A DNA stretch of 64,000 bases from Neopusillimonas aromaticivorans (GCF_030344915.1 NZ_CP128233.1:2170001-2234000), one strand, 5' to 3'; positions 29,351-39,745 are shown, counted from the first letter of the stretch. The notes: generated by a model not told the origin, from the sequence alone. Program-made: numbers and translations.

Positions 29351-29989
29351 ATGCCCATACATGAAATCCGTCACCCGCTGATCCGCCACAAACTGGGCCT
29401 GATGCGCCGTGCTGACCTCAGTACCAAGAACTTCCGTGAAATGTCGCAGGAAATCGCTGCCTTGCTGACCTACGAAGCGACCAAAGATCTGCCGCTCGAG
29501 CCCCACACCATCCAGGGGTGGTGCGGTGCAATGGATGTCGAGAAGCTGGCGGGCAAGAAAGTCACCGTGGTGCCTATCCTGCGTGCCGGTATTGGCATGC
29601 TCGACGGGGTGTTGACGCTGGTGCCGGGTGCCAAGGTAAGTGCTGTCGGTATTGCCCGCAACGAAGAAACCCTGCAGGCGCAAACCTATCTGGAACGGCT
29701 GGCGGGCTCGCTTGAGCAGCGTCTGGCCCTGATCGTCGACCCGATGCTGGCGACAGGCGGGTCTATGGTTGCCACTATCGACATGCTCAAGAAGGCCGGG
29801 GCGGTCAATATCCGCGCCCTGGTGCTGGTGGCAGCCCCAGAGGGTATCCAGGCCGTCGAGTCGGCTCATCCCGATGTGCATATTTACACAGCGTCCATCG
29901 ACAGTCACCTGAATGAAGACGGTTACATCATTCCGGGCCTGGGTGATGCGGGCGACCGCATTTTCGGAACCCGCCAGAAAGAGGATTAG
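29351..29989 (+). CDS. upp: Uracil phosphoribosyltransferase Upp
   Basis: Salvages uracil to UMP with PRPP. The start at 29351 (MPIHEIRHPLIRHKLGLMRR) matches the family N-terminus, giving 212 residues. VVPILRAGIGMLDG and the PRPP loop DPMLATGGSM are present, and the uracil-binding YIIPGLGDAGDRIFGT is at the C-terminus. The open frame upstream of 29351 overlaps the end of dacB and is not needed. Confidence 0.97.
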   Translation: MPIHEIRHPLIRHKLGLMRRADLSTKNFREMSQEIAALLTYEATKDLPLEPHTIQGWCGAMDVEKLAGKKVTVVPILRAGIGMLDGVLTLVPGAKVSAVGIARNEETLQAQTYLERLAGSLEQRLALIVDPMLATGGSMVATIDMLKKAGAVNIRALVLVAAPEGIQAVESAHPDVHIYTASIDSHLNEDGYIIPGLGDAGDRIFGTRQKED

Positions 29990-30057
29990 GGTGTTGTGCG
30001 GCGTCTGATTGCGGTAGTATCGAAGTTGACCACTTAAACAGCTCACAGGAGATCCCC

Positions 30058-30372
30058 ATGGCTGATAAAGATCTTAAGGCGCAGGAAGAGAATTTCATCG
30101 AAGAAGTGAAAGAAAGTCTTGATGACGCCGAGCGTCTGTTACGTGAGGCGGCCGAGCTTACCGGTGACAAGGCGGTGCAAATGCGCGAGCGTGCACTCGA
30201 ATCGTTGCGCCGTACCCGCCTGGCCTTGTACGACACGCAAGACGCGATGCTCGAAAAAGGTCGCCGTGCGGCTCGGGCTACCGATGAGTATGTGCATGAC
30301 AAACCTTGGCAAGCCATTGGCTTGGCAGGCCTGACCGGCTTGCTTATTGGCATGCTGATCAGCCGTCGTTAA
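30058..30372 (+). CDS. DUF883 family protein, YqjD/ElaB-like
   Basis: A 104-residue protein with an amphipathic helical, probably coiled-coil, body (residues about 8-75) and one C-terminal membrane helix (AIGLAGLTGLLIGMLISRR). In E. coli, proteins of this family (YqjD, ElaB) are tail-anchored in the inner membrane and bind stationary-phase ribosomes. It heads a trio with YqjE- and YqjK-like genes, as in E. coli yqjDEK. Confidence 0.88.
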   Translation: MADKDLKAQEENFIEEVKESLDDAERLLREAAELTGDKAVQMRERALESLRRTRLALYDTQDAMLEKGRRAARATDEYVHDKPWQAIGLAGLTGLLIGMLISRR

Positions 30373-30387
30373 GTCAACGGTTAACGT

Positions 30388-30812
30388 ATGGCCTTACGCC
30401 AGTCCGTCAGCGATCTGGGTGCGACCGCGCTGTCTGCGCTTCGCACCCGTCTGGAATTGTTCTCTCTCGAGGCAGCCGAACAGCGTGCCCGCATGGTGCG
30501 CCTGCTGGCGATGGCGTTTGGCGGGTTGATTTGCCTGTCGCTGGCTATCTTCGTTTTTACATTATTGGTGGCCCTTTATTTTTGGCCTACCGACCATCGG
30601 TATCTGGCCTTGGGTGTTCTGGCCCTGGTCTATGCGTTGCTGGGGGCGGTCTGTTCTGGGCCGTTCGTCAGGCCCTGGTCAATGATCCGGTGCCATTTGC
30701 GGCAACCCTTGATGAACTGCGTCGCGATGCCGCTTTATTCGAGCGGTTGCGTGAACCGGCCGGGTCAGCCCGTATGCACGCTGATATCCGTTCAGACAAG
30801 GAGCCGGGTTGA
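30388..30812 (+). CDS. YqjE-like phage holin-family membrane protein (frame break near 30650)
   Basis: Small membrane protein with two helices (RLLAMAFGGLICLSLAIFVF and YLALGVLALVYALLGA) after an amphipathic start (LRTRLELFSLEAAEQRAR), as in YqjE. In a G run near 30650 one base is off; the correct continuation is LFWAVRQALVNDPVPFAATL, ending at 30812. It lies 15 bases after the DUF883 gene. Function unknown. Confidence 0.78.
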
Positions 30813-31179
30813 TGGCAGGTAAATTATCGCGTGCGCAGTCTCGAGAATTACGCCTTGAACTGTTGCGTGCCCGGGCCGCGATCGAACGTCAGAATCTGCG
30901 CAAGTATTCAGGTCAGCTGGCCAATGATCTTGCGCCTGGCAATCTTGTCAAAAGCATGTTGCCTGCGGGTTTGACTACTGGCAGCACCTCTGACACGCTG
31001 CTTCAGGGGCGGGTTTGCTGGCGCGTTATCCTTTCTTGCTGTCAACATTGACGGGGTTGTTTTCCGGCGCGAAGCGCGGGCGCGCAAGCCGTCGTGTGCT
31101 TAGGGTTGTGGTGGGTGTTGCGCTGGGCTGGCAGGCTCTGCGTCTGGCACGCCGTGAAAAAAACACGGGTACAGAGTAG
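30812..31179 (+). CDS. YqjK-like small protein (frame break near 31014)
   Basis: Third gene of the yqjD/E/K-like set. The N-terminus SRAQSRELRLELLRARAAIERQ is helical and basic. After a one-base break in a G run near 31014, the sequence continues LLARYPFLLSTLTGLFSGAK and a hydrophobic VLRVVVGVALGWQAL, ending NTGTE at 31179. The ATG overlaps the end of the YqjE gene. Repaired length is about 122 residues. The assignment rests mainly on position and size. Confidence 0.62.
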
Positions 31180-31280
31180 ACGTACGTGCAGAACGCCTTG
31201 GCAGGGTTAGCGTCAAACGCTGCCAAGACGTATCCGCCCAACCTTCCTGACGGAAAGTTCAGGCCGGTGCCGGGGTCGGC

Positions 31281-32819
31281 TTAGAGCCCCAGCGTTTCCC
31301 ACAAGGCGTCAACGCGCTTGCGTACCTCGGCATCCATCGTAATGGGGGTGCCCCATTCGCGTTGCGTCTCGCCGTCCCATTTGTTGGTGGCGTCCAGCCC
31401 CATTTTGCCGCCCAGGCCCGATACCGGTGAGGCAAAATCCAGATAGTCAATGGGCGTATTTTCGACCAGCACGGTATCCCGTACCGGGTCCATGCGGGTG
31501 GTCATGGCCCAGACCACTTCTTGCCAGTTGCGGGTGTTGATGTCCTCGTCGACCACAATGATGAATTTTGTGTACATGAACTGACGCAGAACGCTCCAGA
31601 GCCCGAACATGACCCGTTTGGCGTGACCGGGGTATTGCTTGCGGATGGAGACGACAGCCAGTCGGTAGCTGCACCCTTCGGGGGCAGGTAAAAGTCAACG
31701 ATTTCCGGCAGCTGGCGTTTAAGCAGCGGTACAAAAACCTCATTCAGGGCGACACCCAACACGGCAGGTTCGTCGGGGGCTTGCCGGTGTAGGTGCTGTG
31801 GTACGTGGGGTTGCGGCGCATGGTGATGCGCTCGACGGTGAAGACCGGGAACCAGTCTTGTTCGTTGTAATAGCCGGTATGGTCGCCGTAGGGGCCTTCC
31901 AGGGCCATTTCGTAAGTGTTTGATTTAGGAGGATACGCCCTCAGGCACCTGCAACGGGGTGGCGTCGGGGTGATCGGCGGGCAGAATGTGGCCTTCAAGC
32001 ACAATTTCAGCGTAAGCCGGCACCGACAGGTCGCTGCCGATGGCCTTGGTCAGTTCGGTACGGGAACCGCGCAACAGCCCGGCAAACTGGTATTCAGACA
32101 GGCTGTCGGGCACGGGGGTGACGGCTCCCAGGATGGTGGCCGGGTCGCAACCCAGCGCGACGGCAATCGGGAACGGCTTGCCCGGGTTGGCCAGGGCGTG
32201 GTCGCGGAAGTCGAGCGCACCTCCGCGGTGCGACAGCCAGCGCATGATCAGTTTGTTGCGTCCGATAAGCTGTTGACGGTAAATGCCCAGATTCTGGCGT
32301 TTTGCGTTGGGCCCGCGTGTGATGACCAGCCCCCAGGTCAGCAGGGGGCAGCGTCGCCCGGCCAGCAGTGCTGCAAGGGGATGTCGTTCAGGTCGACATC
32401 AGTGCCTTCGATGACAATGTCATGACAGGGGGCGCTTTTGATGTTCTTGGGGCTCATGTCCCAGAGCGCGGACTTCAGCATGGATACCTTGGCAATGGCG
32501 TCGCGCAGGCCTTTTGGGGCTTCGGGTTCGCGTAGCGACGCCAGCAGTTCACCGATGTCACGCAAGGCGCTGACATCTTCAGCACCCATGCCCAGGGCCA
32601 CCCTGCGGGGGTGCCGAACAGATTGGTGAGTACGGGCATTTTGGCGGGGGCATCATTGTGGACCGTGTTTTCGAACAGCAGCGCCGGCCCCTGCTTTTGC
32701 AAAACGCGGTCGCTGATATCGGTCATTTCAAGCCGGGTTGAAACCGCCGGTTTGATGCGCTTGAGTTCGCCAATGGCTTCGAGTTGCGTTATAAAGTCGC
32801 GTAAGTCACGATATTTCAA
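31281..32819 (-). CDS. ubiD: 3-octaprenyl-4-hydroxybenzoate carboxy-lyase UbiD (five frame breaks)
   Basis: Prenylated-FMN-dependent decarboxylase of ubiquinone synthesis. The family start is MKYRDLRDFITQLEAIGELK, here with a TTG codon at 32819 and GGAGAG six bases before it. Further segments are LFENTVHNDAPAKMPVLTNLF, ALGMGAEDVSALRDIG, GRNKLIMRWLSHRGGALD, YEMALEGPYGDHTGYYNE and FIIVVDEDINTRNWQEVVWA. The C-terminus has GGKMGLDATNKWDGE. The frame breaks near 32609, 32345, 31927, 31782 and 31680, four of them explained by a missing C in a C run. Repaired length is about 513 residues. Confidence 0.9.
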
Positions 32820-32843
32820 AAGACTCTCCAGGCTAGGCCCACA

Positions 32844-33662
32844 ATGCAGATCGGTTCGGGCGCGGCGCTTGGCCGTGCGTTTCACAGTTTACGTCATCAG
32901 CTCAGCGAGCTGGTACACGTGTGCGCCGTATATCTGGGTCTTGCCGTACTGGTAACCTTTGCCCTCAGCATTACGGTGCCCGCCTTGCGTGAGCAGACCC
33001 GGGAAATTCATACGGCATTGCTGGCCAGTCTCCGGCCGGCGGCCTTGCAAGATGATCTTCTGGCCGGAGGTCGCCTGTTCTCGACTGACCGTTTGTTGCC
33101 CACTGGCGAAACGGCACCAAGCGAAGCGTCCGAGGCGCCAGGCGTGGGCGATCAGTCGTTTTCGCAAGTGCTGGCGGGTACTGATACATTCGCGGTGCCC
33201 GGCGTCAGCCGCGCCCAAAGCCAGGCCTTGCGCAGCTACATTGCACGTAAATACCGTATTGCCCACAAAGCGGCCGGGGTATTGATCCAGAATGTTTTCC
33301 GTGTCGCCAAAGAGCTTGAACTTGACCCGCAATTGGTGCTGGCTGTTATTGCCATCGAGTCCCGTTACAACCCCTTCGCCGAGAGTGCGGTGGGTGCCCA
33401 GGGGTTGATGCAGGTCATGACCCGGGTGCATAAAGACAAATTCGAACAGTTTGCCGATGGCCCTGATGCGGCGTTGAACCCGCTGGCCAATATCCAGGTG
33501 GGCTCCCAGATCTTGCGAGATTGCATCAAGCGACGCGGTTCAGTTCAGGGCGGGCTGGCGTGTTATGTCGGGGCGACCGGCCCCGGTGACGGTGGCTACG
33601 GCGCCAAGGTGCTGGCCGAGCGCCGTCGCATTGCATTGGCCTCGGGCATTCCCATTCGCTAG
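32844..33662 (+). CDS. Lytic transglycosylase, SLT domain
   Basis: Peptidoglycan-cleaving enzyme of the Slt/MltC type. The N-terminal region has one membrane anchor (LVHVCAVYLGLAVLVTFALS), so it is probably tethered in the inner membrane with its domain in the periplasm. The catalytic Glu is in VLAVIAIESRYNPFAESAVG, followed by AQGLMQVM and NIQVGSQILRDC, which are typical of the SLT fold. A spacer rich in Ala, Ser and Thr separates anchor and domain. 272 residues, intact, divergent from ubiD. Confidence 0.87.
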   Translation: MQIGSGAALGRAFHSLRHQLSELVHVCAVYLGLAVLVTFALSITVPALREQTREIHTALLASLRPAALQDDLLAGGRLFSTDRLLPTGETAPSEASEAPGVGDQSFSQVLAGTDTFAVPGVSRAQSQALRSYIARKYRIAHKAAGVLIQNVFRVAKELELDPQLVLAVIAIESRYNPFAESAVGAQGLMQVMTRVHKDKFEQFADGPDAALNPLANIQVGSQILRDCIKRRGSVQGGLACYVGATGPGDGGYGAKVLAERRRIALASGIPIR

Positions 33663-33728
33663 CCGGGTTTTCTGGGGCTGTTTGCAGGTTCAGTGCGTTC
33701 GAGCCGTGCCTTCAGAAATGCCGGCGGG

Positions 33729-34889
33729 TCAGGCGCCGATAAACCGGGCCATGCGATGCACGGCCTCTTCCAGACGATTCAACCCGACGGTATACGAAAA
33801 CCGCAGCATATGCTTTGCATGGTGCGGGCCGAAGTCGCGGCCCGGTACGGCCGCTACGTGTGCTTCGTGCAGCAGCTGCTGTGAAAAGGCGTCGCTGTCG
33901 GCGCTGTGCTGGCGGATGTCCGCATAAATGTAAAACGCGCCGTCGGGCTTGACCGGCACGCGCAGACCCAGTTTTTCGAGTTCGGGCAGCAGGTAGTTCA
34001 GGCGCTGCTCGAAAGATTGCCGCCGGTTTTCATAAATGTGCAGTACATCGGGTTCAAAACAGGTCAGGGCGGCGTGCTGGGCCAGGCTGGGCGCGCAGAT
34101 CGTCAGGTTGGCGGCCAGCTTGTCGAGTGCCGGGATCATGGCGGCGGGGGCAATCATCCAGCCCAGTCGCCAGCCGGTCATGTGAAAATATTTCGAAAAG
34201 CTGTTGATGATGACAATGTCATCATCAAGGGCCAGTGCGCTTTGCGGTCGGTCGCCGTAGTACAGCCCAAGGTAGATTTCATCCATGATGATGAAGCCAT
34301 TACGTTTGCGCACTTCGGCGATCAGTGCCGCCAGCTCGTCCGCTGAAATGCGTGTGCCGGTCGGATTGCTGGGCGATGCCACCAGAACGCCGCGGGTTGC
34401 GGGGCCCCAATGGTTGCGCACATCCTCAGCGGACAGCTGAAAACGTTTTTCGGGCGTTGATGGAATTAATCGTGGAATGCCTCCGGCAGCGATGACGAAA
34501 TTCTGGTTGGCCGGATAGGAAGGGTCAGGCAGCAATACCTCGTCGCCGGGGTTGATCAAGGCCATGGTGGCCAGCAACAAGGCACCCGAAGCCCCTGCGG
34601 TAATGACGACGCGGGCCGGATCAACCGGCGCATTGAAGTGTTCGGTGTAGTAGAGCGCAACAGCCTCCCGCAGCGCGGTCAGGCCCAGCGGGGGCGTGTA
34701 GGCGGACAGCCCGGCATGCGAGGCCCGGTTCAGTGTTTCCACAACCTGTGCAGGTGCGGTAAAGTCCGGTTCGCCGATACCCAGGCTGATCACATCATGA
34801 CCCTGGGCGTTAAGTGCGTTGGCTTGTTTGAACAATTCGACGGCATAGAATGGCAAAACGGCGTCACAGCGCTGGGCCAGTGTGGGCAT
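33729..34889 (-). CDS. PLP-dependent aminotransferase, class I/II
   Basis: Cytoplasmic aspartate/aromatic-type aminotransferase of fold type I. DVISLGIGEPDFTAPAQVVE and YTPPLGLTALREAVA are N-terminal hallmarks. ASPSNPTGTRISADELAAL carries the cofactor contact Asn, DEIYLGLYY follows, and the Schiff-base Lys is in INSFSKYFHMTGWRLGWM. The C-terminal Arg that binds the carboxylate is in LRFSYTVGLNRLEEA. I choose the ATG at 34889 (MPTLAQRCDAVLPF); the frame is open to 34934. The substrate cannot be fixed; AspC-, AlaA- and aromatic-type enzymes look alike. Confidence 0.85.
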   Translation of the reverse strand: MPTLAQRCDAVLPFYAVELFKQANALNAQGHDVISLGIGEPDFTAPAQVVETLNRASHAGLSAYTPPLGLTALREAVALYYTEHFNAPVDPARVVITAGASGALLLATMALINPGDEVLLPDPSYPANQNFVIAAGGIPRLIPSTPEKRFQLSAEDVRNHWGPATRGVLVASPSNPTGTRISADELAALIAEVRKRNGFIIMDEIYLGLYYGDRPQSALALDDDIVIINSFSKYFHMTGWRLGWMIAPAAMIPALDKLAANLTICAPSLAQHAALTCFEPDVLHIYENRRQSFEQRLNYLLPELEKLGLRVPVKPDGAFYIYADIRQHSADSDAFSQQLLHEAHVAAVPGRDFGPHHAKHMLRFSYTVGLNRLEEAVHRMARFIGA

Positions 34890-34980
34890 GGTGAGTCTCT
34901 GCAATGGGCGCTGTCCAGACAGCGCGTCGGTCAATCAAGTCGTTATTAAATCTCATAAAGCGGTACAAAGGAAATTTGCC

Positions 34981-35915
34981 ATGGTGTCATCTTCCCGTCG
35001 CGCCTTTTTCACCGGGCGTCGTCCAGCCCAGACGGCCTGGGGCAATTCAGCCAGCGGTTGCAGCGGGTGATTGCCGGCACGTTTCATGACGATGGCGAGT
35101 ACGACGGCTGCGGGCGAGGGCGTTTGTGTGCGGGTGGGCCGGCCGATGTTCGTCATGCCCGCGAATTGTGTGCCGGGTATGGTGTGGTGCTGGTGCTCGA
35201 TGGCATTGATTACCCGTCATTTCCTGTGGGGCAGTCGGTGCTTAGGGTCGACCCGGGCCGGGCGCAAGGGCAATGTCAGACGATGCCCGATGCGCCTCAT
35301 CTCTGGTTTGTGCAGCCGGGTTGCCTGGTGGGTGAACTGCAGCAGGCCGGGTTGCGCCAGTTTGATGATTTTCCGGGCTACCTGAGTGTAGCGGCCTGCG
35401 TGGCTGACCGAACGCTCATGAATTGGCCAACCGGGCAGACCTGGCGTTCCGGGTTGATGCTGGCGTCAGTCCTGTTGGCCGACGGGTCAACCGGGGTGTT
35501 GGGTGCATTTGGGGCCGGTAATCGCCAACCGCTTGAAAACCTGACGTTGCAGAATCTTGTTCCGGGTCTGTTCCGCCTCGCGGCGGATGCTCCCGCGCGT
35601 GATTGCGCAAAAGCCGGGTATTGGCCAGGCCGCTATCGGCTTGATGCCTTGATGCCAGAGGCCGGTCGTGTGGTCAACCTTTCGCATGTGCTGCTGGGTC
35701 ATGGCGGCGATCTGGCCTGGATTGACTGGATGGTGTTCGAGTCGATACCCGACCCGGTGACGCCGCCAGTCCTGCAGGGCTGGGGTCGGCAGGCGGGTCA
35801 ACCTGGAGACCTCTGGTATACGGCGCAGGGCATCGATGTTCAGGTCAAAGGCCTGTTCGATCCGGGGGTATTTTTCCTCATCCCGGACAGGATCTTTGAT
35901 TTTTCCGGGTGGTAG
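34981..35915 (+). CDS. FAD-binding oxidoreductase-like protein with degenerate PCMH domain (frame break near 35045)
   Basis: A protein of about 311 residues that looks like a shortened, degenerate relative of GlcD/Dld-type FAD-linked oxidases. RYRLDALMPEAGRVVNLSHV followed by LLGHGGDLAWIDW resembles the YxLDxLLP...NLxxLLVGSEGTLA segment of that family. The usual glycine-rich FAD loop (PRSGGHS-like) is not visible. The N-terminus has SSRRAFFTGRRPAQ, a weak twin-arginine pattern without a clear hydrophobic core. One G missing near 35045 separates MVSSSRRAFF from QRVIAGTFHDDGEY. It lies 112 bases upstream of maeB. Whether it binds FAD is open. Confidence 0.6.
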
Positions 35916-36027
35916 CGGTAATTTCCGGACGCCTGCGGTAAATATGCGGCTCGAAACGCCCCGATCAGTGAATCCGGGGCTAGAATGTTTACCCTCTGTT
36001 GTTCGTTCATTCGGGTAAAGATCTATC

Positions 36028-38324
36028 ATGGAAGAAAACCTCCGCAAAGCCGCCCTCGAGTACCACGAGAAGGGCCGCCCCGGGAAAATCGCTGTCACAC
36101 CCACCAAACAGCTTTCCAACCAGCGTGACTTGATGCTGGCGTACTCGCCTGGCGTCGCGGCTGCCTGCGAAGAAATCGTTGCCAACCCCCAGAATGCCCG
36201 TCGCTACACCAGCCGCGGTAATCTGGTCGGTGTCATTACCAATGGTACCGCTGTGCTGGGCCTGGGCAACATTGGCGCGCTGGCGTCCAAGCCCGTCATG
36301 GAAGGCAAGGCGGTTTTGTTCAAGAAGTTTGCCGGCATCGACGTTTTCGATATTGAAATCAACGAGTCAGACCCTGACAAGCTGGTGGATATCATTGCGG
36401 GGCTTGAGCCAACGTTTGGCGGTATCAACCTTGAGGACATCAAGGCGCCCGAATGCTTTACCGTCGAGCGCAAATTGCGCGAGCGCATGAGCATCCCGGT
36501 GTTTCACGATGACCAGCACGGAACAGCGATTTGTGTGGCGGCAGCGTTCATTGGTGCGCTCAGCGTCGTCAATAAAAAAATTGATCAGGTCAAGGTGGTT
36601 GTCTCCGGAGCCGGGGCTGCCGCGCTGGCCTGTCTCGAGCTGATGGTCGACCTGGGGTTGCCGGTGTCGAATATCTGGGTTTCCGACATCGAGGGGTGGT
36701 TTACAAGGGCCGCACCGTACTCATGGACCCTGAAAAAGAACGTTATGCGCAAGACACCGACGCCCGTAAACTGGGCGACGTGATTGGCGGTGCTGATGTT
36801 TTCCTGGGGCTGTCGGCGGGTGGCGTGCTCAAGCCCGAGATGGTGGCGCGCATGGCGCCCAACCCCATCATTCTGGCCCTGGCCAACCCGAATCCTGAAA
36901 TCCTGCCAGAGGACGCCCACGCAGTACGTGACGATGTGGTCATGGCCACCGGGCGTTCCGATTATCCAAACCAGGTCAACAACGTCCTGTGCTTCCCCTA
37001 TATTTTCCGTGGCGCCCTCGATGTCGGTGCCACCACCATTACCCGGGGCATGGAAAAGGCGGCCGTCTACGCCATTGCGGCACTGGCCCAGGAAGAGCAA
37101 AACGACGTGGTTGCGGCGGCGTATGGCACGTATGGCGTTTCGTTTGGCCGTGAGTACCTGATTCCGAAACCGTTTGACCCACGCCTGATTCTGCGCATTG
37201 CGCCGGCCGTTGCCAAAGCCGCTATGGACGATGGTGTTGCCACGCGCCCGATTGAAGACTTTGATGCCTACGCTGAAGAGCTGCAGCAGTTCATGTACCG
37301 TTCGGGTGGTTTCATGAAGCCGCTGTTCTCGGCAGCCAAAGCCATGGTGCGCGACGGCGGCAAGGCGCGCATCGTCTTTACCGAGGGCGAAGATGAGCGC
37401 GTTTTGCGCGCTGTCCAGATCATTGTTGACGAAAAGCTTGCCAGGCCGATTCTGGTCGGACGCCCCGATGTTCTTGAGGCCCGTATCAAGCGCTTCAACC
37501 TGCGTTTGAAGCTGGGTGTCGATGTCGAGGTCACCAACCCTGACTTTGACGAGCGCTTCCACAGTTACTGGACAACCTATTGGGAACTGATGTGCCGTCG
37601 TGGCGTCAGTAAAGAAATGGCGCGTGTCGAAATGCGTCGTCGCCTGACCCTGATCGGTGCCATGATGGTGCGCATGGGTGATGCCGATGGCCTTATCTGC
37701 GGTACGGTGGGTTCGTATGCCGATCACTTGCGTTTCATCGATGAAGTCATTGGCAAGGCGCCGGGGGTCAACACCTACGCCGCCATGAACATTCTGTTGC
37801 TGTCCGAGCGCACGGTTGCCCTGGCCGATACCCACGTCAATGATGATCCGACCGCTGAACAGGTGGCCGAAATTACCCTGATGGCTGCCGAGGAAATGCG
37901 TCGCGTCAATATCGAGCCCAAGGTGGCCTTGCTGTCGCGTTCGAATTTCGGTACCGGCAGTTCAGCATCAGGGTCAAAAATGCGCCGTGCGCTGGATATC
38001 GTCCGCGAACGCAATCCAGTGCTTGAAGTCGATGGCGAAATGCATGGTGATTGTGCCCTCGACGAATCCTTGCGCGAACGCATCCTGCCCTCCACAACGC
38101 TCAAGGGTGCAGCCAATCTGTTGATCTGTCCCAACGTTGACTCAGGAAATATTGCCTATAACTTGCTGAAAACCGCTGCAGGTGGCAATGTGGCGATCGG
38201 GCCGTTTTTGTTGGGTGCCAACGCACCGGTCCACATTCTTACATCCAGTTCCACGGTGCGGCGCATCGTCAATATGGCAGCCATGACTGTCGTTGACGCC
38301 AACACCAAAGACATAGCCAGGTAA
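36028..38324 (+). CDS. maeB: NADP-dependent malic enzyme MaeB with phosphotransacetylase domain (frame break near 36700)
   Basis: Decarboxylates malate to pyruvate with NADP. The malic domain (residues 1 to about 430) has LMLAYSPGVAAACEEI, GLGNIGALASKPVMEGKAVLF, INLEDIKAPECF and PVFHDDQHGTAI, with the nucleotide fold at VVVSGAGAAALACLELMVDLG. A phosphate acetyltransferase-like C-terminal half (ARIVFTEGEDERVLRAVQII, SANIAYN-like segment at the end) is usual in MaeB and thought to be regulatory. A one-base break near 36700 joins SDIEG to VVYKGRTVLMDPEKE. Repaired length is about 765 residues, as in E. coli MaeB. Confidence 0.93.
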
Positions 38325-38355
38325 TGCGATTGGTCTATTTTTCAGAGGCGCACTA

Positions 38356-38809
38356 ATGACTCAAACCGCGTTGGAAAATCAACTGAAAAAGGGGGCAGCT
38401 TGATGCCGCGTCTGTCTCCCGTGAAGCTCTGGCCGAAAAGGCCCAGGCGCTGGGGCTGTCTTGCCAGGTCGTTGAGTGTGACCGTGCCCGCAGCCGTTCG
38501 GCGGTCTTGCGGGCAGTGGTCAAGGCCGTCGACTTCCCCGAGTTTTTTGGCGGTAATCTTGACGCCTTGTACGATTGCCTGTGTGACACGGTGCTCGATC
38601 AGAAGGTTGGTCTGTGCTTGTGGTTTCACAATCTGCATTCAGGCGACCCGGCTTTGGCGGAAGATGCCAAGGCCATTGAGGCCGTTTGTCGTGATGTCGT
38701 CGATTATGCGGCCAACAATGGCCGTGTATTCGTATTCGCCATCGAGCATGCCGGCAAGCACCCCGACCCCGAGCCAGGTGTCGCTCCGTTGCCGTATTCG
38801 GGCAGTTAA
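38356..38809 (+). CDS. Barstar-family protein (frame break near 38397)
   Basis: About 150 residues, with the barstar core AVVKAVDFPEFFGGNLDALYDCL, the region that in Bacillus barstar blocks the RNase active site. The N-terminus starts MTQTALENQLKKG and continues QLDAASVSREALAEKAQALG after a break in a G run near 38397 that looks like one extra G. No barnase-type RNase gene is adjacent. Such orphan barstar homologues are common in Burkholderiales and may inhibit a distant RNase. The C-terminus faces rsmE. Confidence 0.78.
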
Positions 38810-38813
38810 CCGG

Positions 38814-39544
38814 TCAGTTCCAGCCCTGAAGGGCGCTGATGGCGGCCACCATCGCAACGCCGGCGGTTTCCGTGCGCAACACGCGCGGGCCAAAAGCAAT
38901 GCGGGTGGCCCCGTTCTTTTCTGCCGTCAGCAACTCCTCGTCCGACCAGCCGCCCTCCGGGCCGACCAGAATTGAAATGGCGGTGGAGGGGTTGTCAGCA
39001 AGTGCTTGGGCCAGCGTCGTCGGGGCCTCGGGGTGGCACAGCAAGGTCAGGCTGGTTGGCTCTCGGTTGAAGAACTCGGCCAGCGTGACGGGTGCGGTAA
39101 CGTGTGCCAGTCTGTTGCGCCCGCATTGTTCGCTGGCTGATTGCACGATTTTTTCCCAGTGTTGAACGCGTTTTTCAAGACGTGGGCCGGACAGCTGCAA
39201 AACGCTGCGTCGTGCCGCAATCGGCACAATGCGGTGAACGCCCAGTTCTACCGCCTTTTCAATGATCCAGTCCATCTTGTCGCCCGAGGCCAGCCCCTGA
39301 ACCAGGGTAATCGTGCCGGGTAATTCACGCTCAACCGGGTTTTTGTCGCCCAGATGAGCGCAGGCTTGTTTGCCGTCAATGTCCAGAAGGGCATCGTACT
39401 GTCCCCCTGATCCATCGAAAAGTACGATGGAGGTGTTGTTTTTCAGCCGCAATACGCGAACGGCATGATGGGTCAGCGCGTCAGGTAACGGCAGAGTCTG
39501 ATTTGCCGAGAGGGAGATGGACAGTAAAAACGTGGCGAAGACAT
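38814..39544 (-). CDS. rsmE: 16S rRNA (uracil1498-N3)-methyltransferase RsmE (frame break near 39510)
   Basis: SPOUT-class methyltransferase acting on 16S rRNA U1498. The knot domain has ILVGPEGGWSDEELLTAEKN and GPRVLRTETAGVAMVAAISA, and LASGDKMDWIIEKAVELGVH precedes it. The true N-terminus is MSSPRFYCPSP at 39544, followed after one missing C near 39510 by LSANQTLPLPDALTHHAVRV. The repaired protein has about 243 residues. It is divergent from tkt. Confidence 0.92.
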
Positions 39545-39745
39545 AGTGTTGGCAACGGTTTCGAGGTGATCGGATAGCGGCGCAGGGCGTGGTTTTGCAC
39601 GGCGGCGGGCTTGAATCAAGCAGTGTATTAGGTTTGGATGTAACGGGTTAATTCTTACCGGGGTGTTAAAATGCCGGGCTTTGCAATCCTTCTTTATCGG
39701 GGTTTGCCCTAGTTTGCGGGCCCGCCCACGTTTTGCGAGTGTTAA

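Noticed and set aside
31195..31229. Possible terminator after the YqjK-like gene
   Set aside because: A stem CTTGGC/GCCAAG with inner AGCGT/ACGCT exists, but there is no T tract and the arms are unevenly spaced; not strong enough to list.
36585..37835. 416-codon open frame antisense to maeB
   Set aside because: Same kind of shadow; the sense strand is a clear malic enzyme on both sides of its frame break.
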